Below, piece by piece: positions 33,284-40,095 of a stretch of 48,359 nt of DNA. The DNA is from Paraburkholderia dilworthii (GTDB taxonomy: Bacteria > Pseudomonadota > Gammaproteobacteria > Burkholderiales > Burkholderiaceae), in assembly GCF_000472525.1 (NCBI RefSeq), contig NZ_AWZT01000018.1, forward strand, positions 1 through 48,359, read 5' to 3'. The notes under the pieces are model-generated. The model was not told the origin of the DNA. It searched no databases and saw only the letters and a list, made by a program, of their open reading frames with translations. Position numbers and translations under genes: made by a program. Position 1 is the first letter of the stretch. Every line of letters starts with the position of its first letter.

Positions 33284-35500
33284 TCATGGCGCATGAGGCT
33301 TCGTGGTAATCATCGCGAAGTCCGCGACGATCCGCTCACGGCCGTATTTCGCGCCTATTTGCGCGAGTCGCGCGTCGAGCGCTCGCAGATAATCCGCGCG
33401 CGATTCGGCTTCGGGGCGCGGCTTGTCGAATAGCGGCGCGGGCGTGATCAGAAGCACGACCATCTCCGAACCGAACGGTTTCGAAATGACCCAGTCGCCC
33501 GCGCCGCCGACGGTCGCCGAATAGCGCGGCGGCGCCTGATTGTCCTTCGCGCGCGGGCTCGGAACCATGTGAACCACATTGCCGTCGAGCTGGTAGTAGT
33601 CGAGATTCACGTACGAGTCGTAGGCGGGCGTGCTCACGTCGACAACCAGCGGATCGCCCTCGCTCAATTGGCCGCTCGGCGGCCGCACTTTCAAGCCCGT
33701 GATGTGACCCGCTTGCCAGTTCTGCGTCCAGTAGGGCGCAAGCGCCTTGACGGCGTCGCATTTGTCATCGGCGAGCGGCTCGACGTCGAGCTTGAGTGCA
33801 TCCACGCCCGGCAGCGTCGCCAGCCCGTCCTTCAGACGCGCGACACCGTAACGTTGCGAGACGTAGCCGCGTACCGTCAGCATGTGACCTTGCGCCGTGG
33901 CAGAAAACGCTGAACAGGGCACTTGCGCGAGCATTGGAGTGACGGCGGCCAGTGTCAGCGCGGGCCTGGATGCCGGGTCCGGCAACGGTCCTGCTGCTGG
34001 CGCCGATGTGTTGGCTGACGCGCCGGGCGATGTTTTCGTTGGTGTGCTCGCTGATGCATTCGCTGACGCGCTACCCGATGCATCGATTGACGGACTCGTT
34101 GATGCGACGCCCGGCATCGCCGCCGCTGCGCTTGCTTGCGACGGCATCGAAGCCCCGCGATCCACGCGCCCCTGTGACTCGCCCGCACCTAATTGCGCCT
34201 GGCTCTGACGGTTCGGCGCCGACTTCCACGCGAAGACGCCGACAGCCGCAGCGCAGATCACCGCAAAGCCCGCGAGCCCCGCCTTCGCCAATGTTCCCGA
34301 CCTCTCCGCGCGCGCTTCGTTGTCGAACTCCGCGATGAAGCGCGTGACGCTCGGCATGCGCGTCGCGCGATCGAACGAAAGCGCGGCACGCAATGCACGC
34401 CACTGCCTTGCATCGAGGTTGGGCGGCCGTTGCGGCTTGAACTCGGCGTTGCGCGCCTGGGTTGCGGACAACCGGTCGAACGGATGATGTCCGGTCAACA
34501 GCTCATACGTAATGCAGCCGAGCGCATAGATATCGTCACGTGGATCCGGCTCGCGATGCTCGATCATCTCCGGGCTCGCATACGCGGGCGTCAACGCGCC
34601 AAGGCTGCCAGGATCGAAGACCGTTGCATCGCTCTCTTCCTCCGGACGCTGAAACACGCGGGCGATGCCGAAGTCGATCACCTTGACTTCCGCATTCGTC
34701 GTGAGGAAGACGTTGGCGGGTTTGAAGTCGCAGTGCACAAAGCCGCGTTCGTGCGCATATGCAAGCGCGCTGCACATGCCGCGCACGATGGGCAGCGCGG
34801 CCCGCACCGGCATGCCCTGATAGCCAGGTGTGCGCAACAACTGGCTGAGCGGCTTGCCCGACAGATACTCCATCGTCAGATAGACGATAGGGCCGTCGCG
34901 GTCGAAGTCGTACACGGTGATGATGTTGCGATGCGCGAGCACCTGCGCCTTGCGTGCCTCGCGCTGCAATGCGACGAGCGAATTCGGATTGCCGCGAAAC
35001 TGGACGTTGAGAACTTTGATCGCAAGATACGGCTTTCTGTCCGATGCCTCGAGCTTGCGCAGATCGAGCGCCTTATAGACAGTGCCCATTCCGCCCACGC
35101 CGAGACACTCTTCGAGTACGAAGCGGTTGTTCAGCGTATCGCCGGTGCCTTTGATCTGGTCATGTCCCGGTGCGCCGGATGCGTGAGCGGCGCTCGACCC
35201 GTCGCTTGCAGGCATTGAGCCTGCGGAGCGCACCGACGGAACTTCGACCGTGGTCTGTATGCCGGTTTCCTCGCCGCCAGCCGCCACGTTCGACACTCGC
35301 AACTGCTCGATACGCCGCCGCACTTCGACGTAAACGTCCTCGGGCAGCGGCGCTTTACGATGCGCGGCGCCGAGCATATCCAGCAGCTGCGTCGGACCGA
35401 GCCCCTCAGTCACCAACGTGCTGTCGAGTTGAGCGACGAACTCGTCACGGGACAGCTCGCCGTTCTGGAAGTCGTGAATCACACGCGCAAGGCTAGCCAT
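33284..35500 (-). CDS. Membrane Ser/Thr protein kinase with periplasmic DUF4384-like domain
   Basis: This 738-residue protein has an N-terminal helical region (1-120), a Hanks-type kinase domain (about 125-395) with L-G-V-G-G-M-G-T-V-Y, Lys162 (A-I-K-V), H256-C-D258-F-K-P-A-N and D276-F-G, an activation loop with T-V-F-D and T-P-A-Y-A-S-P-E-M, then one TM (about 407-424). The linker is Ala/Ser/Thr-rich. A periplasmic part follows with a BON-like stretch and a DUF4384-like C-terminus (G-D-P-L-V-V-D-V, then Y-V-N-L-D-Y-Y-Q-L-D-G). Cys replaces the usual Arg of H-R-D, so it is a non-RD kinase. It resembles PpkA in logic; FHA and PP2C partners are nearby. Confidence 0.9.
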   Translation of the reverse strand: MASLARVIHDFQNGELSRDEFVAQLDSTLVTEGLGPTQLLDMLGAAHRKAPLPEDVYVEVRRRIEQLRVSNVAAGGEETGIQTTVEVPSVRSAGSMPASDGSSAAHASGAPGHDQIKGTGDTLNNRFVLEECLGVGGMGTVYKALDLRKLEASDRKPYLAIKVLNVQFRGNPNSLVALQREARKAQVLAHRNIITVYDFDRDGPIVYLTMEYLSGKPLSQLLRTPGYQGMPVRAALPIVRGMCSALAYAHERGFVHCDFKPANVFLTTNAEVKVIDFGIARVFQRPEEESDATVFDPGSLGALTPAYASPEMIEHREPDPRDDIYALGCITYELLTGHHPFDRLSATQARNAEFKPQRPPNLDARQWRALRAALSFDRATRMPSVTRFIAEFDNEARAERSGTLAKAGLAGFAVICAAAVGVFAWKSAPNRQSQAQLGAGESQGRVDRGASMPSQASAAAAMPGVASTSPSIDASGSASANASASTPTKTSPGASANTSAPAAGPLPDPASRPALTLAAVTPMLAQVPCSAFSATAQGHMLTVRGYVSQRYGVARLKDGLATLPGVDALKLDVEPLADDKCDAVKALAPYWTQNWQAGHITGLKVRPPSGQLSEGDPLVVDVSTPAYDSYVNLDYYQLDGNVVHMVPSPRAKDNQAPPRYSATVGGAGDWVISKPFGSEMVVLLITPAPLFDKPRPEAESRADYLRALDARLAQIGAKYGRERIVADFAMITTKPHAP

Positions 35501-35825
35501 TTTGTGCGAGATGCCGCGCTGCCATAGACCCCGATCGCATACGACCGAGGGGCCTCTGGCCGATAGGAAAGCTGTCGTAACCCGTTACATGTGCCGCTTC
35601 GATACTAGCTCCCGGTCTGCGCTTTCGCAAACCAGGATTGCCCCGCGCCGAGCATGAGCAGTCCGTGTCGTGCGCGGCCCAACAGAACACCATGCGTTGT
35701 CGGGCGCATGCCGCCACTTGCCACGCGTGCCCCGCTCGCTGCGGATAGCTGCCAGTGCGGCTCGTCGGCCTGCGAGCCGTAGCCAGCAGGGCACAACGAA
35801 CTTTATTAGGAACCTTGAATAAATC
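35501..35825. other. Divergent intergenic region kinase / P3
   Basis: No supported gene is here. The 325 nt must carry the kinase promoter and the region upstream of the P3 sigma-54 site. I found no -24/-12 site for the kinase gene. TTAGGA and nearby bases just before the P3 promoter are shared with the P2 upstream region. Confidence 0.4.
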
Positions 35826-35841
35826 TGGCACAGGCTGTGCA
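35826..35841 (+). promoter_or_regulatory. Sigma-54 promoter of P3
   Basis: TGGCACAGGCTGTGCA has a perfect -24 half and GG-N10-GC spacing (35827-35828, 35839-35840); the -12 half reads GTGCA. It lies 74 nt before the P3 ATG and is almost the same as the P2 promoter. Confidence 0.75.
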
Positions 35842-35851
35842 TTAGTGACAC

Positions 35852-35872
35852 TCGAGCAGACAAGTTGCTCGA
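35852..35872 (+). promoter_or_regulatory. 5'-end stem-loop of the P3 transcript
   Basis: TCGAGCA and TGCTCGA form a 7-bp stem with loop GACAAGT. The stem begins exactly 12 nt after the -12 C, at the predicted first transcribed base. Confidence 0.62.
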
Positions 35873-35915
35873 ACCCAACCGCAAAACTGCACCCTTCCCT
35901 TTCAGGAGACTCACC

Positions 35916-36188
35916 ATGAACACGCTGATGATCAAAGACCTGTCCGTCACCGAACAACTCGACAGCAAGGCGATGAGCGCCGTGCGCGGCGGCTTCGGCC
36001 CGTCCACGTCGTACTTCAACTTCAGCCCGGTCTATGCGCCGGACTACAGCAAGAAGGTCAGCGCGACGCAGTTGATCAGCAACGAGCTCAACATCCAGAA
36101 CGCCAACGGCAACAACGTTGCATTCGCGGCCGGTATCACCTCGACGGTCAATCCTTCGGTCACGTCGAGCAACAACATCCACGTGTGA
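35916..36188 (+). CDS. Double-glycine leader peptide P3
   Basis: The 90-residue product has leader M-N-T-L-M-I-K-D-L-S, then Q-L-D-S-K-A-M-S-A-V-R-G-G (Gly25-Gly26). Its 64-residue mature part is a paralogue of P2 (S-K-K-V-S-A-T-Q-L-I-S, N-I-Q-N-A-N-G-N-N, V-T-S-S-N-N-I). It has no Cys. AGGAGA precedes the ATG. It is the first of four peptide genes in a row (P3-P6), each on the plus strand. It should be exported by the C39 transporter. Confidence 0.86.
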   Translation: MNTLMIKDLSVTEQLDSKAMSAVRGGFGPSTSYFNFSPVYAPDYSKKVSATQLISNELNIQNANGNNVAFAAGITSTVNPSVTSSNNIHV

Positions 36189-36194
36189 TACGCG

Positions 36195-36235
36195 GCGAGG
36201 CGAAGCGGCCGCTTTTTCGGGCCGCTTCGCCTCGC
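36195..36235 (+). terminator. Strong hairpin between P3 and P4
   Basis: A 16-bp perfect stem (36195-36210 with 36220-36235) has a 9-nt loop that contains TTTTT; no T run follows the stem. It may stop most P3 transcripts, protect their 3' end, or both. P4 has no sigma-54 site of its own that I can see. Confidence 0.6.
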
Positions 36236-36276
36236 GCCAATCGCTTTCATCTTCCGCGCAACTTTGGAGAAACACC

Positions 36277-36561
36277 ATGTCATCCCTCATGATTCGCGAT
36301 CTTTCCCGCGCCCGCGAGCTCGACCGCCGCACAATGTCGGCGGTATCCGGCGGCACGGGCAGCAGCGTGCCCGGCTTGCCGTCGGTAGGCGGCCTCAGCG
36401 GCATTGCCAACGTCAACGTCTCCGTGAACCAGAACCTCACGCAACTGCAATACGTGAACGTCGCCGCGCTCAACAACGTCGGCGTGATCGGCGCGGGCAT
36501 GGTGCCGCTGCACCTGAACGTCAGCCCTTCGCTGTGGGCAGCCAACTACGCTGTCGTTTGA
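36277..36561 (+). CDS. Double-glycine leader peptide P4
   Basis: The 94-residue product has leader M-S-S-L-M-I-R-D-L-S, then E-L-D-R-R-T-M-S-A-V-S-G-G (Gly25-Gly26). The mature part of 68 residues has no Cys and is rich in Val, Asn and Gly (I-A-N-V-N-V-S-V-N-Q-N-L-T-Q-L-Q-Y-V-N-V). This alternating pattern suggests beta structure. GGAGA lies before the ATG. It is 88 nt behind P3 with a hairpin between. Confidence 0.83.
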   Translation: MSSLMIRDLSRARELDRRTMSAVSGGTGSSVPGLPSVGGLSGIANVNVSVNQNLTQLQYVNVAALNNVGVIGAGMVPLHLNVSPSLWAANYAVV

Positions 36562-36742
36562 CGGCGCGCAGTAGCGAAGAACCGGGGGCTTCCCTACTGC
36601 CGCCCGCCCATATCCGGCAGGCAGGCTGAAAACAGATTTCCTATACTCATAGTGCGACGAGACCTCAGCACATTTGACGACACCCGCGAGCGCAGACCGG
36701 ACCATCGCACCGTCCCCGCGCAGCTTCTTCGGCGAACCCAGC

Positions 36743-36961
36743 ATGGCCAAGCTCCTCATCAAAGACCTCACGGACAGCGTGGAACTCGACCGCGAGGCAA
36801 TGGCCGCCATTGTCGGCGGCGCACGCATTGGCGCCCGGGCGACGAGCGCCACGCCGCTCGCCGCGGCTTCGGCGCGGATCGTCGAATATCCGCCTGGCTT
36901 TCCGGCAGCACACCAGACCATCGTCAAGGTGGCTGTGACGCACGACATACGGCGCGGCTAG
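36743..36961 (+). CDS. Double-glycine leader peptide P5
   Basis: The 72-residue product has leader M-A-K-L-L-I-K-D-L-T, then E-L-D-R-E-A-M-A-A-I-V-G-G (Gly25-Gly26). The mature part of 46 residues is Ala/Arg-rich and basic (A-R-I-G-A-R-A-T-S-A-T, ending D-I-R-R-G), unlike the Asn-rich members. No strong ribosome-binding site or sigma-54 site is visible. It lies 181 nt after P4 and ends in a good terminator. Confidence 0.75.
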   Translation: MAKLLIKDLTDSVELDREAMAAIVGGARIGARATSATPLAAASARIVEYPPGFPAAHQTIVKVAVTHDIRRG

Positions 36962-36985
36962 GTTCGCGTCCACATCATCGGCAAT

Positions 36986-37017
36986 GCGGCATGCGTCATC
37001 GACGCGTGCCGCTTTTT
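36986..37017 (+). terminator. Rho-independent terminator after P5
   Basis: A 12-bp stem with one G-T wobble (36986-36997 with 37001-37012) has an ATC loop and is followed by TTTTT. Confidence 0.88.
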
Positions 37018-37020
37018 CTT

Positions 37021-37056
37021 GTGCCGCTTGTGCCGCTTGTGCCGCTTGTGCCGCTT
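37021..37056 (+). repeat. Four copies of a 9-nt repeat
   Basis: GTGCCGCTT is repeated four times in tandem, followed by degenerate copies (GCGTCACTT). It extends the 3' side of the P5 terminator, whose right arm contains GTGCCGCTT, so it probably grew by slippage from the terminator sequence. The stretch 37057-37266 shows no gene. Confidence 0.85.
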
Positions 37057-37266
37057 GCGTCACTTGCGCCACACGAGGCGTAGCGAGCCGTGTATTGCGC
37101 CTGCTTGCTGGCCAACATCCTCGGCGCGATCTGTAGGCCGCGTCCGCACACTTTGCCTCGATCTTTCGTCCATCGCGATCCGCGGCTCGCCGCCGTGCCG
37201 TGCACATCGTTGCCTGGCTTCGTGTTCGCGCCGGGCTATCGCATTCGTCGTTCATCGCGCGCGGAT

Positions 37267-37282
37267 TGGCATAGGCCTTGCA
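37267..37282 (+). promoter_or_regulatory. Sigma-54 promoter of P6
   Basis: TGGCATAGGCCTTGCA matches the consensus in both halves with GG-N10-GC spacing (37268-37269, 37280-37281). It lies 55 nt before the P6 ATG and shares TGGCATAG-N-C-N-TTGCA with the P1 promoter. Confidence 0.82.
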
Positions 37283-37291
37283 GAAATCGAA

Positions 37292-37313
37292 GCGAGCACC
37301 GTTCAATGCTCGC
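37292..37313 (+). promoter_or_regulatory. 5'-end stem-loop of the P6 transcript
   Basis: GCGAGCA and TGCTCGC form a 7-bp stem with an 8-nt loop. It begins at about -1/+1 relative to the sigma-54 site. The CGAGCA/TGCTCG stem is the same as before P2 and P3, though the loop differs. Confidence 0.6.
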
Positions 37314-37337
37314 CCGCCCACTTCAAGGAGTATCGCC

Positions 37338-37544
37338 ATGAAACCCACCGTCATCATCAACGACCTGCCCCACTGCGCCGACACCGCTCGCGACGAGGCC
37401 ACGCTGAACCCGGACCAGATGAAACTCGTGCGCGGAGGCCGGTCCGTCGTCGTCACAGTCGACGGCGGCGCTTTGGGGCACGTCGACGACTTCGCAATCA
37501 ACACCGCCATCTTCGAGGGGCGTATTAAAGGCTCCTATCTGTAG
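37338..37544 (+). CDS. Double-glycine leader peptide P6
   Basis: The 68-residue product has a longer leader of 34 residues with V-I-I-N-D-L near the start and N-P-D-Q-M-K-L-V-R-G-G before the cleavage site. The mature part is only about 34 residues (R-S-V-V-V-T-V-D-G-G, ending G-R-I-K-G-S-Y-L), with no Cys. AAGGAG lies before the ATG. Its own sigma-54 promoter and leader hairpin tie it to P2/P3 control although its sequence has diverged. Confidence 0.8.
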   Translation: MKPTVIINDLPHCADTARDEATLNPDQMKLVRGGRSVVVTVDGGALGHVDDFAINTAIFEGRIKGSYL

Positions 37545-37570
37545 GACGCTCGAGATGGCTTCAATTGGAA

Positions 37571-37608
37571 ACCGTCGCGCCGCGCCTTTGCTGTCGAGGC
37601 GCGACGGT
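37571..37608 (+). terminator. Hairpin after P6
   Basis: An 11-bp perfect stem (37571-37581 with 37598-37608) with a 16-nt loop lies 26 nt after the P6 stop. No T run follows. It may end or protect the P6 transcript. Confidence 0.55.
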
Positions 37609-37634
37609 CCGGATGCGCAGCCTTTCAACCGCCC

Positions 37635-37686
37635 TTGATTTCTGTATCGATCGATATATAATGCAGTTTTATATCGACCGATACAG
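37635..37686 (+). promoter_or_regulatory. Promoter and overlapping operator of the TetR gene
   Basis: TTGATT (37635-37640) and TATAAT (37657-37662) are 16 nt apart, a good sigma-70 promoter. A 17-bp inverted repeat with one mismatch (37642-37658 with 37670-37686) covers it; each arm contains the word TATCGA[T/C]CGATA, itself nearly palindromic. Autorepression by the adjacent TetR protein is likely. Confidence 0.82.
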
Positions 37687-37720
37687 AACCCGCCGAGGCA
37701 GGCGGTAAAGGACATTCCTC

Positions 37721-38335
37721 ATGGCGCGACCCCGCGGATTCGACGAGCGAGAGGTGCTCGAAGCAGCAAGCGCGACTTTCTGGCTCAAGGGCTATGAGGC
37801 AACCTCCACGCGCGACCTGGTCAAATCGACCGGTCTGACTCAACCGAGCCTCTACAACGCATTCGGCGACAAGCGCGGTCTGTACCTGCGTGCGCTCGAA
37901 CACTACCTCGACTGCACGCTGCGCGAGCGCATCACACGTTTCGAGAGCACGATGCCGCCCGCCCAGGCCATTACGGGCTTCTTCGATGAAACCATCGAGC
38001 GGTCCGTCTCCGATCCGCACAAACGTGGCTGCATGCTGGTTAATTCGGCGCTGGAGATTTCATCGGAAGACGAAGCATTTCGCAAACTCGTCGCGACTGA
38101 AATCGACGAGATTCGCGAGTTCTTTTATCGCTGCCTTGTCGCGGCGCAGAAGAGCGGTGCGATAGCCACTACCGTGAGCGCCGCCGACGCCGCCACTCAT
38201 CTGCTCGCCACCGTGCTCGGCATGCGCGTGATAGCGCGGATCGACCCGCAGCGTACGGTGCTGACGAGCGCGGCAGCAACCGCGCTCACACTGCTCGGCC
38301 TGCCGCAACTGCCAGCGAAACACGGCGACGCCTAA
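37721..38335 (+). CDS. TetR/AcrR-family regulator
   Basis: This 204-residue protein has an N-terminal HTH (A-S-A-T-F-W-L-K-G-Y-E-A-T-S-T-R-D-L-V, then G-L-T-Q-P-S-L-Y-N-A-F-G-D-K). The ligand domain resembles the group with G-C-M-L-V-N-S-A-L-E. Its own promoter is covered by a palindromic operator, pointing to self-repression. The MFS gene 87 nt downstream is the probable target. The inducer is unknown. Confidence 0.92.
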   Translation: MARPRGFDEREVLEAASATFWLKGYEATSTRDLVKSTGLTQPSLYNAFGDKRGLYLRALEHYLDCTLRERITRFESTMPPAQAITGFFDETIERSVSDPHKRGCMLVNSALEISSEDEAFRKLVATEIDEIREFFYRCLVAAQKSGAIATTVSAADAATHLLATVLGMRVIARIDPQRTVLTSAAATALTLLGLPQLPAKHGDA

Positions 38336-38422
38336 ACCCCGCGCCTGAACGAGGCGCACCCTCTCGCATTCTCATCGACATCCGGCACGACGTTAAGCAC
38401 GTTGGCCGGTAAAGGAGCCGTC

Positions 38423-39652
38423 ATGTCTACAGCGCCCTTGTTGACCTCTTCGGGCTCGACATCGCTTAACGCCCGAGCGCTCTATGCAACGCTTGCCGGA
38501 TTGTGCGGCAGCCTGGTCGCGATCGGACTCGCGCGCTTTGCCTACACGCCGCTGATTCCGTCACTGATCCAGGCGCACTGGTTCACGTCCTCGCAAGCCG
38601 TGACACTCGGCGCCGCGAACTTCGCCGGCTATCTGATCGGCGCGTTGATCGGCCGTCCGCTTGCGTCCGCATTGTCGAACCGCACCGCGTTGCGCCTGCT
38701 GATGGCCGTGGTGACCGCAGCTTTCTTCGCCTGCGCGTATCCGCTCTCGATTAGCTGGTTTTTCGCGTGGCGCCTGCTGTCGGGCATTTCCGGCGGGGCG
38801 ATCATGGTGCTCGTCGCCACTTCGATTCTTCCGCACATTCCCGCGCCGCGTCGCGGCTTTGTCAGCGGCATGATCTTTCTCGGACTCGGGCTCGGTATTG
38901 CGGCGTCCGGCACGCTTATTCCCGAACTGCTGCACTTCGGGCTGCGAACGACATGGCTCGGGCTCGGCGCAGTCGCACTCGTGTTGACCGTGGTGAGCTG
39001 GTTTGGCTGGCCGTCGACGAATCCGCCCGCAGCCGTTGCCGCAGTTGACAATCATCATGCTTCGCACCGTAGCGGTCTCGGATTGCGTGTGCTGTATGCG
39101 CAATACGCAGCAAACGCGCTCGGACTTGTGCCGGCGATGATCCTGCTCGTCGATTACGTGGCGCGCGGTCTCGGCCGAGGCGCCGCGATCGGCGCGGACT
39201 ACTGGGTACTATACGGGCTCGCTGCGATCACGGGACCGGTGATCGCAGGCAACGTTGCTGATCGTATTGGCTACGGCAAGGCTTATCGGGTTGCATTGTT
39301 GCTGCAAGCAGCGGCCGTCGCCATGCTCGCGCTTTCGGGCAACGCATGGGTGCTCGCAGTGTCGACCGTGATTCTCGGCATCTTCACACCAGGTATCGTG
39401 CCGCTCGCGCTCGGCCGCATTCACGAACTCGTACCGCACGATCACGGCGAACAGCGCGCCTCATGGAGCCGCGCGACGACCGCATTTGCGCTCTTCCAGG
39501 CGCTCGGCGGTTACGGCTACTCATTTCTGTTCTCGCACTCGCATAACAACTACGCGCTGATCTTCGCTTGCGGGGCGGTCGCGCTCGCAATTGCGTTCAT
39601 CGCGGACCTCGTTGTTACGCGCATCGGCAACGCGCGCATTGTCCCGATGTGA
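38423..39652 (+). CDS. MFS transporter, YbfB/YjiJ family
   Basis: The 409-residue protein has about 12 TM segments. The start region R-A-L-Y-A-T-L-A-G-L-C-G-S-L-V-A-I-G-L-A-R-F-A-Y-T-P is typical of YbfB/YjiJ transporters; G-R-P-L-A lies in the usual cytoplasmic loop. GGAG lies before ATG 38423. It is probably in one transcript with the TetR gene and under its control. Substrate is unknown; export of a small compound is likely. Confidence 0.88.
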   Translation: MSTAPLLTSSGSTSLNARALYATLAGLCGSLVAIGLARFAYTPLIPSLIQAHWFTSSQAVTLGAANFAGYLIGALIGRPLASALSNRTALRLLMAVVTAAFFACAYPLSISWFFAWRLLSGISGGAIMVLVATSILPHIPAPRRGFVSGMIFLGLGLGIAASGTLIPELLHFGLRTTWLGLGAVALVLTVVSWFGWPSTNPPAAVAAVDNHHASHRSGLGLRVLYAQYAANALGLVPAMILLVDYVARGLGRGAAIGADYWVLYGLAAITGPVIAGNVADRIGYGKAYRVALLLQAAAVAMLALSGNAWVLAVSTVILGIFTPGIVPLALGRIHELVPHDHGEQRASWSRATTAFALFQALGGYGYSFLFSHSHNNYALIFACGAVALAIAFIADLVVTRIGNARIVPM

Positions 39653-39798
39653 GCACCTCATCACACTTGAACGCCGGCTTCCCGCGCTAGGCACGCGCCT
39701 TGCTGCCATAAGGTCACGATGCTGCCAGCCCGTCACGCAGCGACTACGTGCGGGACGTTCGCCAAAACGCAGCTCCATCAACCAAGCGGAGGTCATAC

Positions 39799-39954
39799 AT
39801 GTTGGGAACTATTCTTCTGGTTGTGCTGATTCTTCTCCTTATTGGCGCGCTGCCGACGTGGCCGCATAGCCGTTCGTGGGGCTATGCACCAACGGGTGGT
39901 CTCGGCGTTGTGCTGATCGTCGTAATCGTGCTGCTTGTCGCCGGTGTGATATAG
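39799..39954 (+). CDS. DUF3309 small membrane protein
   Basis: The 51-residue product is M-L-G-T-I-L-L-V-V-L-I-L-L-L-I-G-A-L-P, then W-P-H-S-R-S-W-G-Y-A-P-T-G-G-L-G, then a second TM. This is the full DUF3309 pattern of two TM helices around a conserved W-P-H-S-x-x-W-G-Y-x-P loop. GGAGG precedes the ATG. Function of the family is unknown. Confidence 0.9.
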   Translation: MLGTILLVVLILLLIGALPTWPHSRSWGYAPTGGLGVVLIVVIVLLVAGVI

Positions 39955-40095
39955 CCGTCGCCGTGACGCAGTCACATTGACAGGTCCTTGCTGACCAGGC
40001 CGCCGGATCGCAATGCAGCCAATTGCGCACAGATCCGGCGGCCTCGCTTTTTTTCGTGCGCAGACAAAACGCGTCGTTTAACGCCAAGGAATGCG

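Noticed and set aside
16142..37544. Type VI secretion cluster
   Set aside because: PP2C, FHA, kinase and FGE-like genes suggest it, but no sheath, Hcp, VgrG, ClpV, TssJ/L/M or baseplate gene is present; the exporter is type I.
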